A stretch of 64,000 bases of DNA, taken from positions 3,293,501 through 3,357,500 of the forward strand of contig NC_060059.1 of the NCBI RefSeq assembly GCF_020283565.1, written 5' to 3'. The stretch's first letter is position 1. Every line of letters begins with the position of its first letter. This DNA is from Trifolium pratense. Taxonomy: Eukaryota; Streptophyta; Magnoliopsida; Fabales; Fabaceae. Of the stretch, positions 34,602 to 46,413 are shown piece by piece. Under the pieces are notes generated by a model. The model was not told the DNA's origin. It made no database searches and saw only the letters and a list, made by a program, of their open reading frames with translations. The position numbers were made by a program, and so were the translations under genes.

Positions 34602-35662
34602 TGCAATAATTAATTACATTCATATTTATTATCTTTATTATAAAAAAAAATATCTAGAGAGTCCGGTACACACCCTTGAATTTTTTATTTTTTTTTTACA
34701 TGGTTGAATTTTATTTTTTTTGAAACATACATGGTTGAATTATTTTTTTGTACATGGTTGAATTATTCACCGTAATCTTGTCATCTCTTTATATACTTAT
34801 GTAGTAAAAATCAATGTGCAATATACGTAGTGATACGATAATATTAATTATTATACCTTTTAAATAATTAATTAGAATCATAAAATAAAAGGTATTGAAT
34901 TAGTCGATGATAGAAAAAAATTATTACTTAGTCAAAAAAAAAAAGAAAAAAATTATTACGAAATTCCTAAAAAATGAATGCAAATTAGTTAATTTAAAAT
35001 TAAAGTAGCGGCCAACGATAACAAAGTAATCGCGATTCTTTTTTTTTTCATTCTTTCTTTTATTTGTTTATTTATTTTTGAAAAAGGAAAAATCAACTAT
35101 ACATTAGAGAAAATAACATAGAATATAAATTATTAAATTAATTTACATATATGTAAAATTAAGGACAATTTTGTCACAATAACCAAATTAGTTTTCCACT
35201 TTTGAATTAATATGTTTTATCAATATAAGAAATTAACATATAATATAAATTATTAAATTAACTTACATATAAGTAAAATTAAGGACAATTTTGTCAAAAT
35301 AACCAATAATGTCGTATGATTTGTAAACAGAGATATTTATTGAACAAGCTAAGATATATTCAAATTAGCAAAAGAGCGCAATTTTTTTGACATTGAATTT
35401 TCTACTATATAAGCCAAGAAAGAAGAGATTTCAAAAGAATATCTCGATCCAGTAATTTTCTATGTAACGAAAAGGTGAGACGTTTGGAAAAAATTAACGC
35501 GGGCTGATTTTCTAAGCGAAATCACACAATATCGGATTGAGAATATACACATAGAAATTGGCTACTAAATGACTCTTTCACGCCCAATTTCAATGTATCA
35601 TTTCATACTCATCGTCTAAAGTCACGAACACAATCACCTCGTTTTTTTTTCGTTCTTCATCA
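34224..35662. other. MADS copies 2 and 3 spacer and upstream regions
   Basis: Divergent upstream regions of the two genes. Contains (TA)n at 34577-34601, several 'acatggttgaatt' repeats (34699-34760), A-rich and T-rich runs, and an approximately 84-bp direct repeat at about 35106-35190 and 35228-35311 ('aatataaattattaaatta', 'taaaattaaggacaattttg'). Confidence 0.55.
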
Positions 35663-36373
35663 ATGTTGAACGGAAAAAAAGGCAAAGGTCGTCAAAAGAT
35701 CGAGATGAAAAAGATGAGCAACGAGAGCAATCTGCAAGTGACTTTCTCAAAGCGCTGTATCGATCTTTTCAAGAAAGCTAGTGAGTTTTGCACCCTTTGT
35801 GGTGTAGATGTTGCCCTCGTTATATTCTCACCTAGTGAGAAGGTATTTTCCTTTGGTCACCCCAATATTGATACGGTCATAAATCGTTATATCTCTCGGG
35901 TTCCACTCCAAAACAATAGCTCCATGCAATTTATTGAGGCTCACCGCAACACCACTTTGAGTGATCTCAATGCTCAATTATCTCAAATGAACAACACGCT
36001 GGACAACGAGAAGAAGCGTGGTGATGAGCTGAGCCTTTTGCGCAAGGCGACTAGGCTAAGTTTTGGTGGGCTTGTCCAGTTGATGGGATGAATAGGGCTG
36101 AACTTGAATTGCTCAAGAAGGCTTTGGAGGAGCTTAAGAAACTTGTTGCACAACATGTTAATGAGATTGCAATTCATGGTGCTCCTACTCAAATGCTTCC
36201 ATTTTTTGTTGGAAATGATTCATCCTCTAATATCTGTCTCTATCACCAGCGAAATCCTCAACATGCTCAAGTGTTTCCACCACAAGTTTTTCAGAACCCT
36301 ATGTTGGAGCCTCATTTGTTTGGCTACAACAATATGGGGAGAAGGAGGAAATGGACCACCTGATTTCTTTTAG
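35663..36373 (+). pseudogene. broken AGL62-like MADS gene, copy 3
   Basis: Paralogous to copy 2 over its full length, but damaged. A one-base loss after the codons for RKAT (about 36050) shifts the frame and gives a stop at about 36089, removing the WWACPID motif. The frame then continues in another phase to about 36337. A second shift near the glycine run returns to the original phase, and the family ending (GPPDFF) is followed by TAG at 36371-36373. In the MADS domain the otherwise fixed KRRSGLFKK reads [10 protein letters not shown] truncated 142-residue protein with an altered MADS domain could still be made. Because the domain itself is changed, I call it a pseudogene. Confidence 0.85.
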
Positions 36374-38040
36374 AGTTCTACAATCATTAAGTTCAAAACC
36401 TTCTTATGTTATAAAATTCAAAACCAACTCAATTTCTTATCCACACTCTTCCTTCAAACTCAAATAGTACCCTGTAACTGTAACCAGTACATCCTATAAA
36501 CTATTCAACAATGATGAAATTCACAAATACAAATATTAGTCTTAACAAGATTTAGCTACTTTCAATTCAGAGCAAAAGTTATCACAATTATTGCAAAAGA
36601 TAGGGCAATAAAAAATGGGGAAGTTGGTAGCAATAAAGACAAAAAATCAAACAAATTTTCTCACAATTCACAAATCCCTGCTTCTTGTTGATCATGCATG
36701 CAATCTACAAAACTCAATACGTACGTGATAAAATGAGAATTATTTTTTTCTCACCTACTAAACTTCTCGTTATCACACGTCCTCTGTATTTCCAAAAATG
36801 ACATGCTCGAGTTCTAGATTCTAAACTAAAATTTTAGAATTTTACACGTTTAAGTTCTATAACTCGGACACCTTGAGCAGTCTGTTTTAGATTCTAGAGT
36901 TGTTTACGTTGTTTTAGATATTATTGTTCCTCGTGTTGCTCCTGTTGATGCAAAACAAAACATTACACTTAAAGTAGTGGATGCTAACACCTCCTAAGGG
37001 TGTTTACAGCTACGGTCGATCTGGTCAATCTAATAACTCAATCCAAAGCATATGGTTCCGTTTTTCTCATACTTTGTTCGGATAACGAACTTTTCGTTTC
37101 AAACTTGTGGAGTCATGAACCTGATCTGCTGATTGCTGAAAGTAAATCGTCAATCTGTTATTCTGTCAATGTAGTTTAAGACTTTTTTTTTTCTTTTCTT
37201 TCTGACACAGTAGTTTAAGACTTTTAAGTGTTGCACCTTGAAACATTTTAATTTAGTTCAAGTGCTGAAATTTTAATGTTCATGAGAATTTGATCTCTAG
37301 TATTCTATGTGCAGGTTCCACTGAATTTGAATATCATACGTTCAGGTGTCATATTTGATTTAGCACTACTTGCTTTGAGTCATTTGATTGTTGAGGAATG
37401 ATAAATTTGGTGCCTAATGTATCAATGCTATGCTAGTGACAGGTGAAAGTTATGTCTTTGAGGTGATTTATAGTCACAACATGAATGACAAGGATGCAAT
37501 GAAAACTACAACTGTAGAGAATATCATTTTCTAACTTAATCAATAAGCTTGGTCATGCAAGAAAAACAGCGATAAAATAGACAACACTTTGACACTATTC
37601 TTGTACTGATATAAAAATCACAAACATACCTATTTTTCATTGCAACATATACTAATACAATAGTGTCCATCAATTTCGGCATCTACTGTGTAATTTTCTA
37701 TATCTATATAATTGCGTCTGATTAACGTGGGATTGTAAATAGAAAAACAATTTATAATTTTCTACCTATACATTGATGATATTGTTTTGAATCTGAAAAA
37801 TTCCAACCTATAAGCAGAAACAATAAGGCAAACATAACTAGCTGCTGCCAAGATTTGCCGAGGAGTAGCCATTAGAAGACTTTCAGTGTCTTGTAACCAT
37901 TTTTATCCTCACTCGGAAAAATCAAGGTTCCCAAGGAATTATAATCTCCACCAATTTTTCGATCATAAATCGCAAGACATATTGAAGCAGCTTTAATTAG
38001 AGCTTTTCGTACTTCATTTACATAAAGTTGCTCAGTGTTT
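36374..38040. other. intergenic spacer, no gene seen
   Basis: To about 36475 it is part of the MADS inverted repeat. Beyond that, no conserved reading frame, RNA gene or clear repeat could be recognised. Confidence 0.5.
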
Positions 38041-40368
38041 TTAGACTAAATGTATGATATGTGGCTGAGGCTGCAAATCTTCTTGCTCGATTTCGTCATC
38101 AGATGAACTGACCAAGACACTAGGATGCTCCTAATAGTTACAAATGACCAAGGAAAAAGCACGAGAGAATTTATGGTGAGTCATTAGATGATTCAGTAAA
38201 CCATGGGAAAGAGAGACATAAGGTTAACCTATGATAGAAACTCACTCGATGTTGTCTCCGATGTCGTTGGATTAGTGCCACTGCTCGAGCCATGAAGTAT
38301 ACAGGTACGACAATTCCAGCACTCCGAAATAATAACACCTATCAAAACTCAATTGAATTGAAAAAACCTTGGTAAGTAAGAGAATGATAAAAAAAGAAGA
38401 AGCACTTACTGAAATTATATGTTATGCAAAACGTACCATGAAAAGTGGGAAATAATAGTCTTTACTTCCACTAATTAAGAGGGGAAGTGTATGTCTTAAA
38501 ACCAGAAGAACCATGAACTGCACATGAGACGAAACAAAGATTAAGAAATGTCGTAAAAGAAGATAAAAAGGCACACGTACATAAGAAGGGAGTGAGAAAA
38601 TTACAATGACAGCAACTGAACGACACCATATCAAACTTTCCGAAGAAGAGGCTGAATATTGATCATAGTTAGAATTGATAAGGTTCTGGTCAGTGGGAAC
38701 CATGCTAACCAAATGAGCACTATTTAAGTCTCTTCGTGAAATTTCCCAATTTCCCCTGACATAAACAGCATGCAAACGCATTAGAAAATCGAGCGGAAAA
38801 AACGCGGTTCATAGAATAACTTATAGTGGAAAAACATGAGAATATTGCATGGAAGTTACCTAAAACTCATAGGAATACGTCCAAACTGAAATAACGGAGG
38901 AGGAGCTGTATAACCAGGCTTGAACGGCTGAAATTTACAGTATAGGGAAAAAATCATCAATTATAACAAAATGAGTCGAAAAAGTATCACAAATCAATTA
39001 ACAGAGTGATAAGCACATAGAATGGAGATGCAAATCAAGAACTTGGAATAATTTAAGCTACCTGGTGGCATATCTCACAGGTGGTGTCACCCTTCTCATT
39101 ACACCACCTTTGTATACATCTACGGTGGGCGTACTGCAAAAATCAATTGGAGTTTAAGTTATCATCAAATTTCAGAAAATAAAAACAAACTATACCAAAT
39201 ATCAGTCGAGCTTGGTAAATTTTCGCAATTAGAATATACACAGCTTCACAAAATTGAAGAGCCAAATACAGCATAGAATACAATACTATTTTTTTTCTGC
39301 CATACAACAACTACCAAGAGACTAATACACAATTCTATTCGGCAACTATATAGTACAATGCTAACCAAACACAAGGAATAGAAATCAGGGAACCTAGGAC
39401 CCTTTACAACTACTTACTTGCATTATTTATAGTCCATGGGACCGTGCCACATTCTAAATTGCAATTGCACAGACCTTCGCGGATGTGATGCTAATGCATG
39501 TTAGTAACAAATATAAGCTCTGGTTGGCATTTCCCAATTTCTTAACTGTTGAATAAAGTGTCTATGGTCTACCTAACAATGGCATGTCGAACAAAGCGAC
39601 AGAAGCTTCTATAGTTCATAATTTACACATTACTTCAAAATATTGTGTAAAATGAAAATGTTCCCATCTTATAAGTTCTTTACCCCCTCTCTTTGCTGTC
39701 TAGGATCTAATGGCAAAACGATCCTATCTAACCTTACCACATATTCTGATAAAGATAATTGTTCCTTGACATTTTAACCAAATCTTCTTCTTTTTTTTAT
39801 GTAAATCGGTAAGATCGATTAGAAACAAAAAAAAATGTCTTCAGGGGTTAAAATTGATCCCACCCCACCAATTGACAGAAAATATATCAGTAAGATTTGG
39901 CAATATGCATCTAAAATTCTTCAAGCAACTGTGTCTGTCACTGTCCATCACAACATATTTGGTTTGCCAATAAATTTTGACATGCAAATTTGATCATCGA
40001 TATGCCTTACAAATTACTACAAGAATACATATTTAAAAGCTTAATCAAATTCATTCACATATCAAAAGATTCAAAACATGTGATTATGAAGATGCTAGTA
40101 AACAAGTACAAACCTTCAAACTACCACAACAGGAGCAAGGTGTTTCCATATTGGAATCATGATCATCATCATGACATATCCTACATTCAACAATCTTCCC
40201 TGAACATTTGACATCATCCAGACCTATCTTCAACAAAGAGACATCAACTTCCGTGTTATCCACCGCCGAAGATGCAGCCTGCAACGTCCGCATTCTGCTT
40301 TCAAGCGCAGCTTCTAATGTCGATTCAGTTAGCAACCGATCGACCAGTAAATCAAAGTGATCCCCCAT
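38041..40368 (-). CDS. RING-CH (RINGv) membrane E3 ubiquitin ligase, PIT1-like
   Basis: Seven exons on the minus strand: 40368-40114, 39133-39062, 38927-38860, 38755-38605, 38517-38437, 38338-38246, 38130-38041. Together 810 bases, 269 residues, with consistent phases. The RING-CH finger has the exact C4HC3 spacing: C62, C65, C78, C80, H88, C91, C104, C107. Next comes a conserved PFKPGYTAPPPLFQFGRIPM segment, then two hydrophobic helices (about 165-185 and 210-230) and an acidic end (SSSDDEIEQED). RING-CH proteins recruit E2 enzymes and ubiquitinate membrane clients. The arrangement matches the plant DUF3675 group to which Arabidopsis PITCHOUN1 belongs. The ATG giving MGDHFDLL was chosen over an upstream in-frame one, because family members start there. 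Confidence 0.88.
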
Positions 40369-40451
40369 CTTTGCACACAACACACAATCCAATGGAATTC
40401 TATATTCAGTATACCTAATTCTCTATGTCAAGTAAAGTTCCTTCAAATTTT

Positions 40452-40823
40452 CTGCAAATGAAAAAAAAAAACAAAGAATAACATGTTAGCAACAAGCATA
40501 TATAGGAAAAAATGGCAAATTATCTTTTTGAGTGGTGATAAATTAGAGAATTTTATCGATCTTAATGCAGAAATTAGATTCCTGGTTCCAATTACAATAA
40601 TGAATAAATAAGTGACAAGTCAGAAACATGAAATGAAACTGAATTGAAAAGGAGGTGGAATATTAAAAAAGAAGAAAAGTTTAGAAAAAGGAAAGATAGA
40701 AATAGACGACGGACCCAGATGAAGAAAAAGGAACAAGAGAACAAAAAGAGAAGAACTTTAGTAAGAGAATGAGTTAATTAAAAAGGTGGTATAAGGAAAA
40801 GGGGGGGTGGGAATATTACTTAC
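40452..40823 (-). other. leader intron of the RING-CH gene
   Basis: On the minus strand a strong donor CTT|GTAAGTAAT lies at 40823 and an acceptor TTTGCAG at 40452, 83 bases upstream of the ATG. This gives a 5' UTR intron of 372 bases. Confidence 0.55.
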
Positions 40824-41016
40824 AAGAATGAGGGGGGGATGGCATATTGTTGAAGAGAAGAAAGGGTGAAGAAGATGTTTTGTTTGGGAATGAAGCAAGC
40901 AATAGAGGGAGAAAGAGTGTTCGTAGAAAATGGAATAAGAAAGAAAGAGATGCGATATTTGCTCGTTGGTCTGTGTGAGTGGTAATGTGATGTCTATTCA
41001 TGCGGTGTGTGATATG

Positions 41017-41024
41017 TATATATA
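41017..41024 (-). promoter_or_regulatory. TATA box of the RING-CH gene with CT-rich patch
   Basis: TATATATA on the minus strand, directly preceded upstream by a (CT)n tract (GA run at 41028-41040 on plus). The combination is typical of plant core promoters and fits a start site near 40985. Confidence 0.5.
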
Positions 41025-41224
41025 CTAGAGAGAGAGAGAGAAATAGAAGAAGAGAAGAGAATAGAATGTGAGCGAAGCTATGGGACCGCCATGATAATTG
41101 ATCTACTACTACTTCTTCCTTTATTCACAGCTATTCTTCTCATTTCGCATTTTCTATAACTACCATCACCATGGCTGCGCATTAACATGACCCAACTCAA
41201 TACTCTAAATAAATGTTTTCATTT

Positions 41225-41338
41225 TTATTTTTTAGTCCAATGGTCTAATTCTTGGAATTTTAGTGGGACTATTATAGTTCGAACTCCGATCATTGCATTT
41301 TATATGTAATATTCTAACTAACTGAGTTATGGTCACAC
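41225..41338 (-). mobile_element. degraded tRNA-derived SINE
   Basis: On the minus strand: an A-box-like CATAACTCAGTTAGTTAG (about 41316-41333) and a B-box-like GGAGTTCGAACTA (about 41278-41290), with an AT-rich tail. No TSD fixed. Confidence 0.45.
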
Positions 41339-43611
41339 TTTTATTTTCTTTCTTTAAATTTGAGGATTACTTACCCAATGATTAATGAAAATTGGACACT
41401 ATAATAAAAAAAATCAAGTTCCAGGTAAAATAAATAAATAACTTAAAAAAAATCAAGTTCTATGCAGAATAAACAACAAACCTAAAAAAAAGTATTGATC
41501 TTTATCGGAGTCAATCTAATTTGGTGGTGTTTCTCTTCAATTCTGATGAATGGAGAGGAATTTTGTATCTGCAGGTTCTTTGACATTTAAGTCAGTAGGA
41601 GTGTGAAGCAAATGTCTTATGAGTAAGAATTGTGTACATGTGCCTTATGCATGAGAAGGCGTTATATAGCCTCCGACGCGGAGCTAATGTCATTAATGCA
41701 AGGATGAATTCAACGTCCTCATCATATAATTGGCAATAAAATGTCAATTATTCTAATGGTGGTCATTACGGAAGGCTTGGCTTCTTTGATCGTTGAGGAT
41801 GGAAAGGCGCTTTGGACCGAATTCGGAACATGAGAGGTGATCTTCGGTGATTGGGGCTCAGGCTTAGTTCAGACAAGTATAAAGAAAAATATTAAGAGTA
41901 ATTAGTCCAAAAATGAGAAAGTGTGGGAAACATTTATCTGTAATTTACAATATATTTTTATCAGTTACTTCCTAACTCCTTTTTATTTTCAGGTAGGAAT
42001 GTATTCTTTCACTTTCAGCATGAAAAACATTTCGATCACATAGAAAACAAAAATTCGTCTTTTCCAAACTTTATAAAAATGGACTTTGGTGTAGTAAAAG
42101 CTTTGTACATAATTGGGTCTATTAGAAGCCATTTATTCGTGCACGTGAGGCATACCCTATAGATTAAAACGTCACTCTATAGTATTGTCCATGTATACTC
42201 CTATAATATAGCGTGTGAATAGGACATTAGGGTATGTGCTTATGGTTACTCAAATGCTAAGCATGATTATAAAAAAAAAATACAAAAAACATGAGTTAGG
42301 CCAGCTTATCAACTGCAACACGAGATTTGATCAAAGTAAAAAGTGAGAGTATTCATTCCATTTCTAATGTGTAAGTAAAATTTGATAAAAAATAAAAGTT
42401 ATTTAACTAAAAATTTGGACCAAATATATAATTGTTTTCCACTTTTGATTTTAATTAGGAAGGAATAGAGTACATCGATATTCTCCGCATCATTGGCATT
42501 TGATCATTTACATAGATAAAATAATAAATGAAAAAGAGAAATAATAATACACGATTTACACAATTACCCATTTTATTAAGTGAATGGTGAGATCCCGTGA
42601 AGTTAGCTCAATTGATAGGGACATTGCATTTCTTCTACCTCAATGACTTTATCAGAAAAGATCCTTTCTCAATGCTCTCAAACAATGAATTAAGAGAAAA
42701 GGAATATGCCTAATTTTATATTATCAGTCAATATCAACCATGTTTTTCGCCACATCACCACACTTCATCTCACTTTCTTTTTTTATATGACAGACAAAAT
42801 AATAATTGTTTATTAAACGATCGTGTAAAAATATTTTACATCAACGATACATATCCATTAAAGTCGTGAATTAATTATACCATACCAAGTGATACCGTAA
42901 CGAAGAAAACCATCTATAAAAGTTATTCCAAACTTCGCAACCGGATTTTAATAAGCAAAACATTACCGTTTTATCAATTATCATGTAATTCTTTTAATTT
43001 TTAAAGTTTCAAATATATTGAGTAAAAAAAATTCTCTTCATTTTTTTGTTACAATTTTTTTCCTCTCCTTTAATTCCCAATGGGACGCATCTTAGTTTGA
43101 TTTTAAATGTGTGCCTATGATACAACTCTAGTGGTGAGAAAATAAAATAACAAAGAATATATCGAAGTTCAATTTTAGCAAATATTCTTCCTCCTCACTT
43201 TGTCATCCTCTTTTCCCTCGCTTTATTGCTCTTCCACCTAATTAGTGAACTAGTGACAATTAGTGGGTCCTTCTTTCATTTTTAAAAATCAATAAAGACT
43301 TTGATATATTTCTAAATGTAGATGTAATCAAACTAATGAATTATTAAATATTAAAAAGGTTTCAACCATTGCATGCAATCCAAAAACAGAATCAAAACTA
43401 CACATTGAGTCCATGTTGAGCCATTGACTCTTGGAGCATGTCTTTATTATAATTATCATTATCATAAGAACACGAGCAATATTAGGTTAACCCACAGGCC
43501 ATAACAATTATATAGTATGATACTATTAGGTTGGGAAAGGTCAAAGAATATGGACTTTCCCATGCATAAGATCACACCTTTCTCACTAGCTACATGCATT
43601 AATGCATAGCA
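41339..43611. other. intergenic, fragments only
   Basis: AT-rich. A SINE head without B-box lies at about 42590-42640 on plus (AGTTAGCTCAATTGATAGGG). A moderately GC-richer patch at about 41530-41880 shows no protein similarity that I recognise. No gene found. Confidence 0.4.
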
Positions 43612-43620
43612 TTTTGTTTA

Positions 43621-43797
43621 GGAGAATGTTAACTTGTGCCCTTAAGACACATGTTAAGGAAGCAAAAATAGAAATTATTAAATGCTAATTTGTGCATTTT
43701 GACTTTTGAAGCATTAAATTTCTTGTATTATTAAATATTGAATTTCTATTTTAGTATATCTTAACATGTGCCTTAAGGGCACATGTTAACAAGACCC
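43621..43797. mobile_element. 177-bp MULE-type MITE, palindromic-end family, copy a
   Basis: Starts GGAGAATGTTAACTTGTGCC and ends GGGCACATGTTAACAAGACCC. A perfect 9-bp TSD TTTTGTTTA lies at 43612-43620 and 43798-43806. Each terminus is itself a near-palindrome around GTGCCCTTAAGGGCAC. Relatives: 52425, 54866, 55043. Confidence 0.85.
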
Positions 43798-43854
43798 TTT
43801 TGTTTATTATGGTTTTGTTGCCCCATTCTAATAATGGAACCATGTAGTATAGTA

Positions 43855-44132
43855 CTCACTCCGGTCCTTATTATAAGAAACACTTTGACAAAATCACACA
43901 GACCAAGGAAGGTAAATTTTCTCATTAATGATTCTAACATTTTATGTTATATTCCAAAACTAACCTTTGACTAGCATGGGAAATAAGTCTCTCTAATTAA
44001 TGCACTAGCATTATAATGAATTATTTGATTGTATTTAATAAGGGTACAAATGAAATTGTGTCAAAGTGTTTCTTATAAAAAGAACCAAATAAAAATTCCA
44101 AAGTGTTTCTTATAAAAAGGACCGGAGGGACG
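43855..44132. mobile_element. Stowaway-type MITE
   Basis: The left end CTCACTCCGGTCCTTATTAT and the right end ATAAAAAGGACCGGAGGGAC are inverted, with TA on both sides (43853-43854 and 44133-44134). The right end has a small internal duplication of GTGTTTCTTATAAAAAG. Confidence 0.75.
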
Positions 44133-44133
44133 T

Positions 44134-44730
44134 ACAAGTTACCAGATTCGTATTAATATTAGCGTGCAGGTGAACGACCAAAATTAATGGATGTGTTTAA
44201 CTGGTGGGAACAATATATTATTAGAAGTGCTGCATGACGAGACTAGTTTTGACTTAAGTGTATAATTAACCAAAAAACTATATTAAAAAAATTGACACAA
44301 TTTTTATATATCATGGGCAATTCAATTGATGATTCATAAGTATAGTATATATTTTTTTTTTGTTAATTCTCTGATTCTAATGAGAAGAGGTCCGATTAAG
44401 CCTAGATAAATAAAGACTTACTAAAAATAGTTATCACTAGAAGAATTCATTAAACACAACACTTACGACAATGTTTTAATTTATAAGTATGGTATGTTGT
44501 CACCAATAATTACAACTCAACATGGTTAACTACGCTTTTTAATTATCAATCACGATTTAAATTTTAGTAATATATATTTGATTGAACATAAATTAATTGT
44601 GTGGTTAATTATCTTTGATGGATCATAACACCTTATATACACACAAGATGGAATGACAAGGGTTTCTTTTATCTTAATCATCAAGATCTCGAATTTGATC
44701 TCGAGTTTGATCATGCAGCAATGTTAAAAC
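44134..44730. other. AT-rich spacer, nothing seen
   Basis: No gene or clear repeat between the Stowaway MITE and the SINE. Confidence 0.45.
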
Positions 44731-44744
44731 TATTAAGAAAATTT

Positions 44745-44907
44745 ATTAATAGTTAGTTAGTTCAGTGGTGATTGACGCTGAACTTGGTAGGGAGAACCAC
44801 AGTTCAATCCCCCACAACTGCGATCGGGAGAGGGCTGAAACCACTTGATGCCAGAACTGACCTTCGAACCAGATTAAACTGATAGTGAAAATAAAATAAA
44901 TAAAAAA
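44745..44907 (+). mobile_element. tRNA-derived SINE with perfect 14-bp TSD
   Basis: A-box-like TTAGTTCAGTGGTGATTG, then B-box-like CAGTTCAATCCCC, a body ('gcgatcgggagagggctg'), and an A-rich tail. TATTAAGAAAATTT is repeated exactly at 44731-44744 and 44908-44921. Confidence 0.8.
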
Positions 44908-44921
44908 TATTAAGAAAATTT

Positions 44922-45405
44922 TGTCGCTCAATTAAATTTCACATAATTTAATAGATTAATTTTTACCGTTGCTGATAGAAATATTCAATTTATACACATA
45001 AAAAAAATTAAAATACCATATTATATTCATTAACTATTTAATTTACTCAATAAATTTATTGAATAAATAATATATTGAATTTATATTATAAACTAAATAT
45101 ATAAGCCATTCAATTGATGTTTTTTTTATAATTGTGATAAAATTTACAATTTTTATTTGAAAATACCACATGAAGTAAACTTGGGTCAAAAGATGAAAAA
45201 TGCCAACGTGGCAACAAAGTTTTACTCCATCCATGACCATGATAGTGTGATGATAGTGACAGTAGTATTTTATGGAAGAAAGGGCGTTTCAGTCTTTTGA
45301 AACGAAAGGTGTAACGATTTTCTTCAACAAACTTTGATTATTAGATCCAATAAACCAACGCCACGTTTAATCTTTCATCTCCCGCCAAATCTCAAGCTTT
45401 CAACA
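44922..45405. promoter_or_regulatory. upstream region of the fasciclin-like gene
   Basis: AT-rich sequence, then a less AT-rich leader (45280-45405). An in-frame ATG at 45334 exists, but the one at 45406 directly precedes the signal peptide and is preferred. Confidence 0.4.
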
Positions 45406-46413
45406 ATGGCGTCGTTCCGCTTTTTCCTCTCCTTTCTGTTTATCTTCTTCATTCCTTTCTCCACCGCCATTCCTCGCGAAGTTATATACGACGCCGCCGA
45501 TGTTCTCACCGATGCAGGCTACGTTTCCATGTCGCTCACACTCGAAATCATCGCCGAACCGCTTCTCGAACAATCACCTTCCGCAACCGTTTTCGCTCCC
45601 TCCGATTCCGCTTTCAAGAAATACGGTCAACCTTCACTCGATCTACTCCGTTTCCACTTCGTTATGTTACCGCTTCCGTTTCAAAGTTTCCGGCGACTTC
45701 CTGCCGGCGCTAAACTTCCAACGATGTTCACCGGTCAGTCTCTAACCGTCACTACTTCTCCTCCCGATCACGCTATCTCTATTAACAATATCAAAGTTAC
45801 ACCATCTCCGATCTACGACGACGGAATTTTACTGGTTTACGGAATCGATAGATTCTTCGATACTGGTTACGAGTACAGAGGTCCTAATCAAAGACCTAAT
45901 TCCAATCCTATTTCATCATGTACAGCAATGAATCGCACTATGAACTCTTCCAATTCCTTCGATCAAGCCGTTGAAATGTTAAAAACTAGCGGTTACTCTG
46001 CTATGGCTTCGTTTCTCGGAATGCAACTCTCCGGTGACATAAGTCGGAACGGAATCACGGTGTTTGCTCCGACAGATGTGAATGTGATAAATCGTATCGT
46101 TGAGTTTCAAGACTATCCTTCTTTCTTTCGTCGCCACGTGGTGCCTTGCAAGTTTGTGTGGGACGATCTGGTGAATTTCGGCGATGGAACGGTGTTGCCG
46201 ACGTTTTTGGAAGGGTTCACCATCAACATTTCAAGATCCGGTGGTGTTTTGATTTTTAACACTGTGCCGGTTTTCTTTCCGAATGCATTCGACAATGATA
46301 GGGTTGTTGTTCACGGTGTTAGTGATGTTCTTACTGTGCAAGATGAAGCTACTACTAGTAGTGATGTTTTCTCTGAGGATGATCAGAATGTGTTTGATCC
46401 TGGTGAATTTTGA
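45406..46413 (+). CDS. fasciclin-like protein with two FAS1 domains (FLA19/20/21 type)
   Basis: Single exon, 335 residues from the chosen ATG. An N-terminal signal peptide (ASFRFFLSFLFIFFIPFSTA) is followed by a first FAS1 domain at about 25-160 with the H1-like motif TVFAPSDSAFKKYG and YGIDRFF, and a second at about 185-320 with TVFAPTDVNVINR and VVHGVSDVL. Several N-x-S/T sites lie in the linker (NRTMNSSNS). There is no C-terminal hydrophobic GPI signal; the protein ends acidic (SEDDQNVFDPGEF), as in the FLA19-21 group. FAS1 proteins are secreted and act in adhesion and wall organisation. Codon use is more GC-rich than the surroundings, as expected for a real gene. An upstream in-frame ATG at 45334 would put 24 polar residues before the signal peptide and is unlikely. 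Confidence 0.85.
   Translation: MASFRFFLSFLFIFFIPFSTAIPREVIYDAADVLTDAGYVSMSLTLEIIAEPLLEQSPSATVFAPSDSAFKKYGQPSLDLLRFHFVMLPLPFQSFRRLPAGAKLPTMFTGQSLTVTTSPPDHAISINNIKVTPSPIYDDGILLVYGIDRFFDTGYEYRGPNQRPNSNPISSCTAMNRTMNSSNSFDQAVEMLKTSGYSAMASFLGMQLSGDISRNGITVFAPTDVNVINRIVEFQDYPSFFRRHVVPCKFVWDDLVNFGDGTVLPTFLEGFTINISRSGGVLIFNTVPVFFPNAFDNDRVVVHGVSDVLTVQDEATTSSDVFSEDDQNVFDPGEF

Larger units (their letters stand above)
33405..36475. repeat. large inverted repeat containing MADS copies 2 and 3
   Basis: The left arm, about 33405-34500 (MADS copy 2 on minus with flanks), and the right arm, about 35340-36475 (copy 3 on plus with flanks), are inverted copies of each other. Shared outer flank: AGAGATTGAGTTGGTTTTGA at about 33440 and its complement near 36415. 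Shared inner flank: the GCGCTCTTTT and ATTTTCTA blocks. The spacer of about 0.8 kb includes a (TA)n run at about 34577-34601. Confidence 0.75.
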
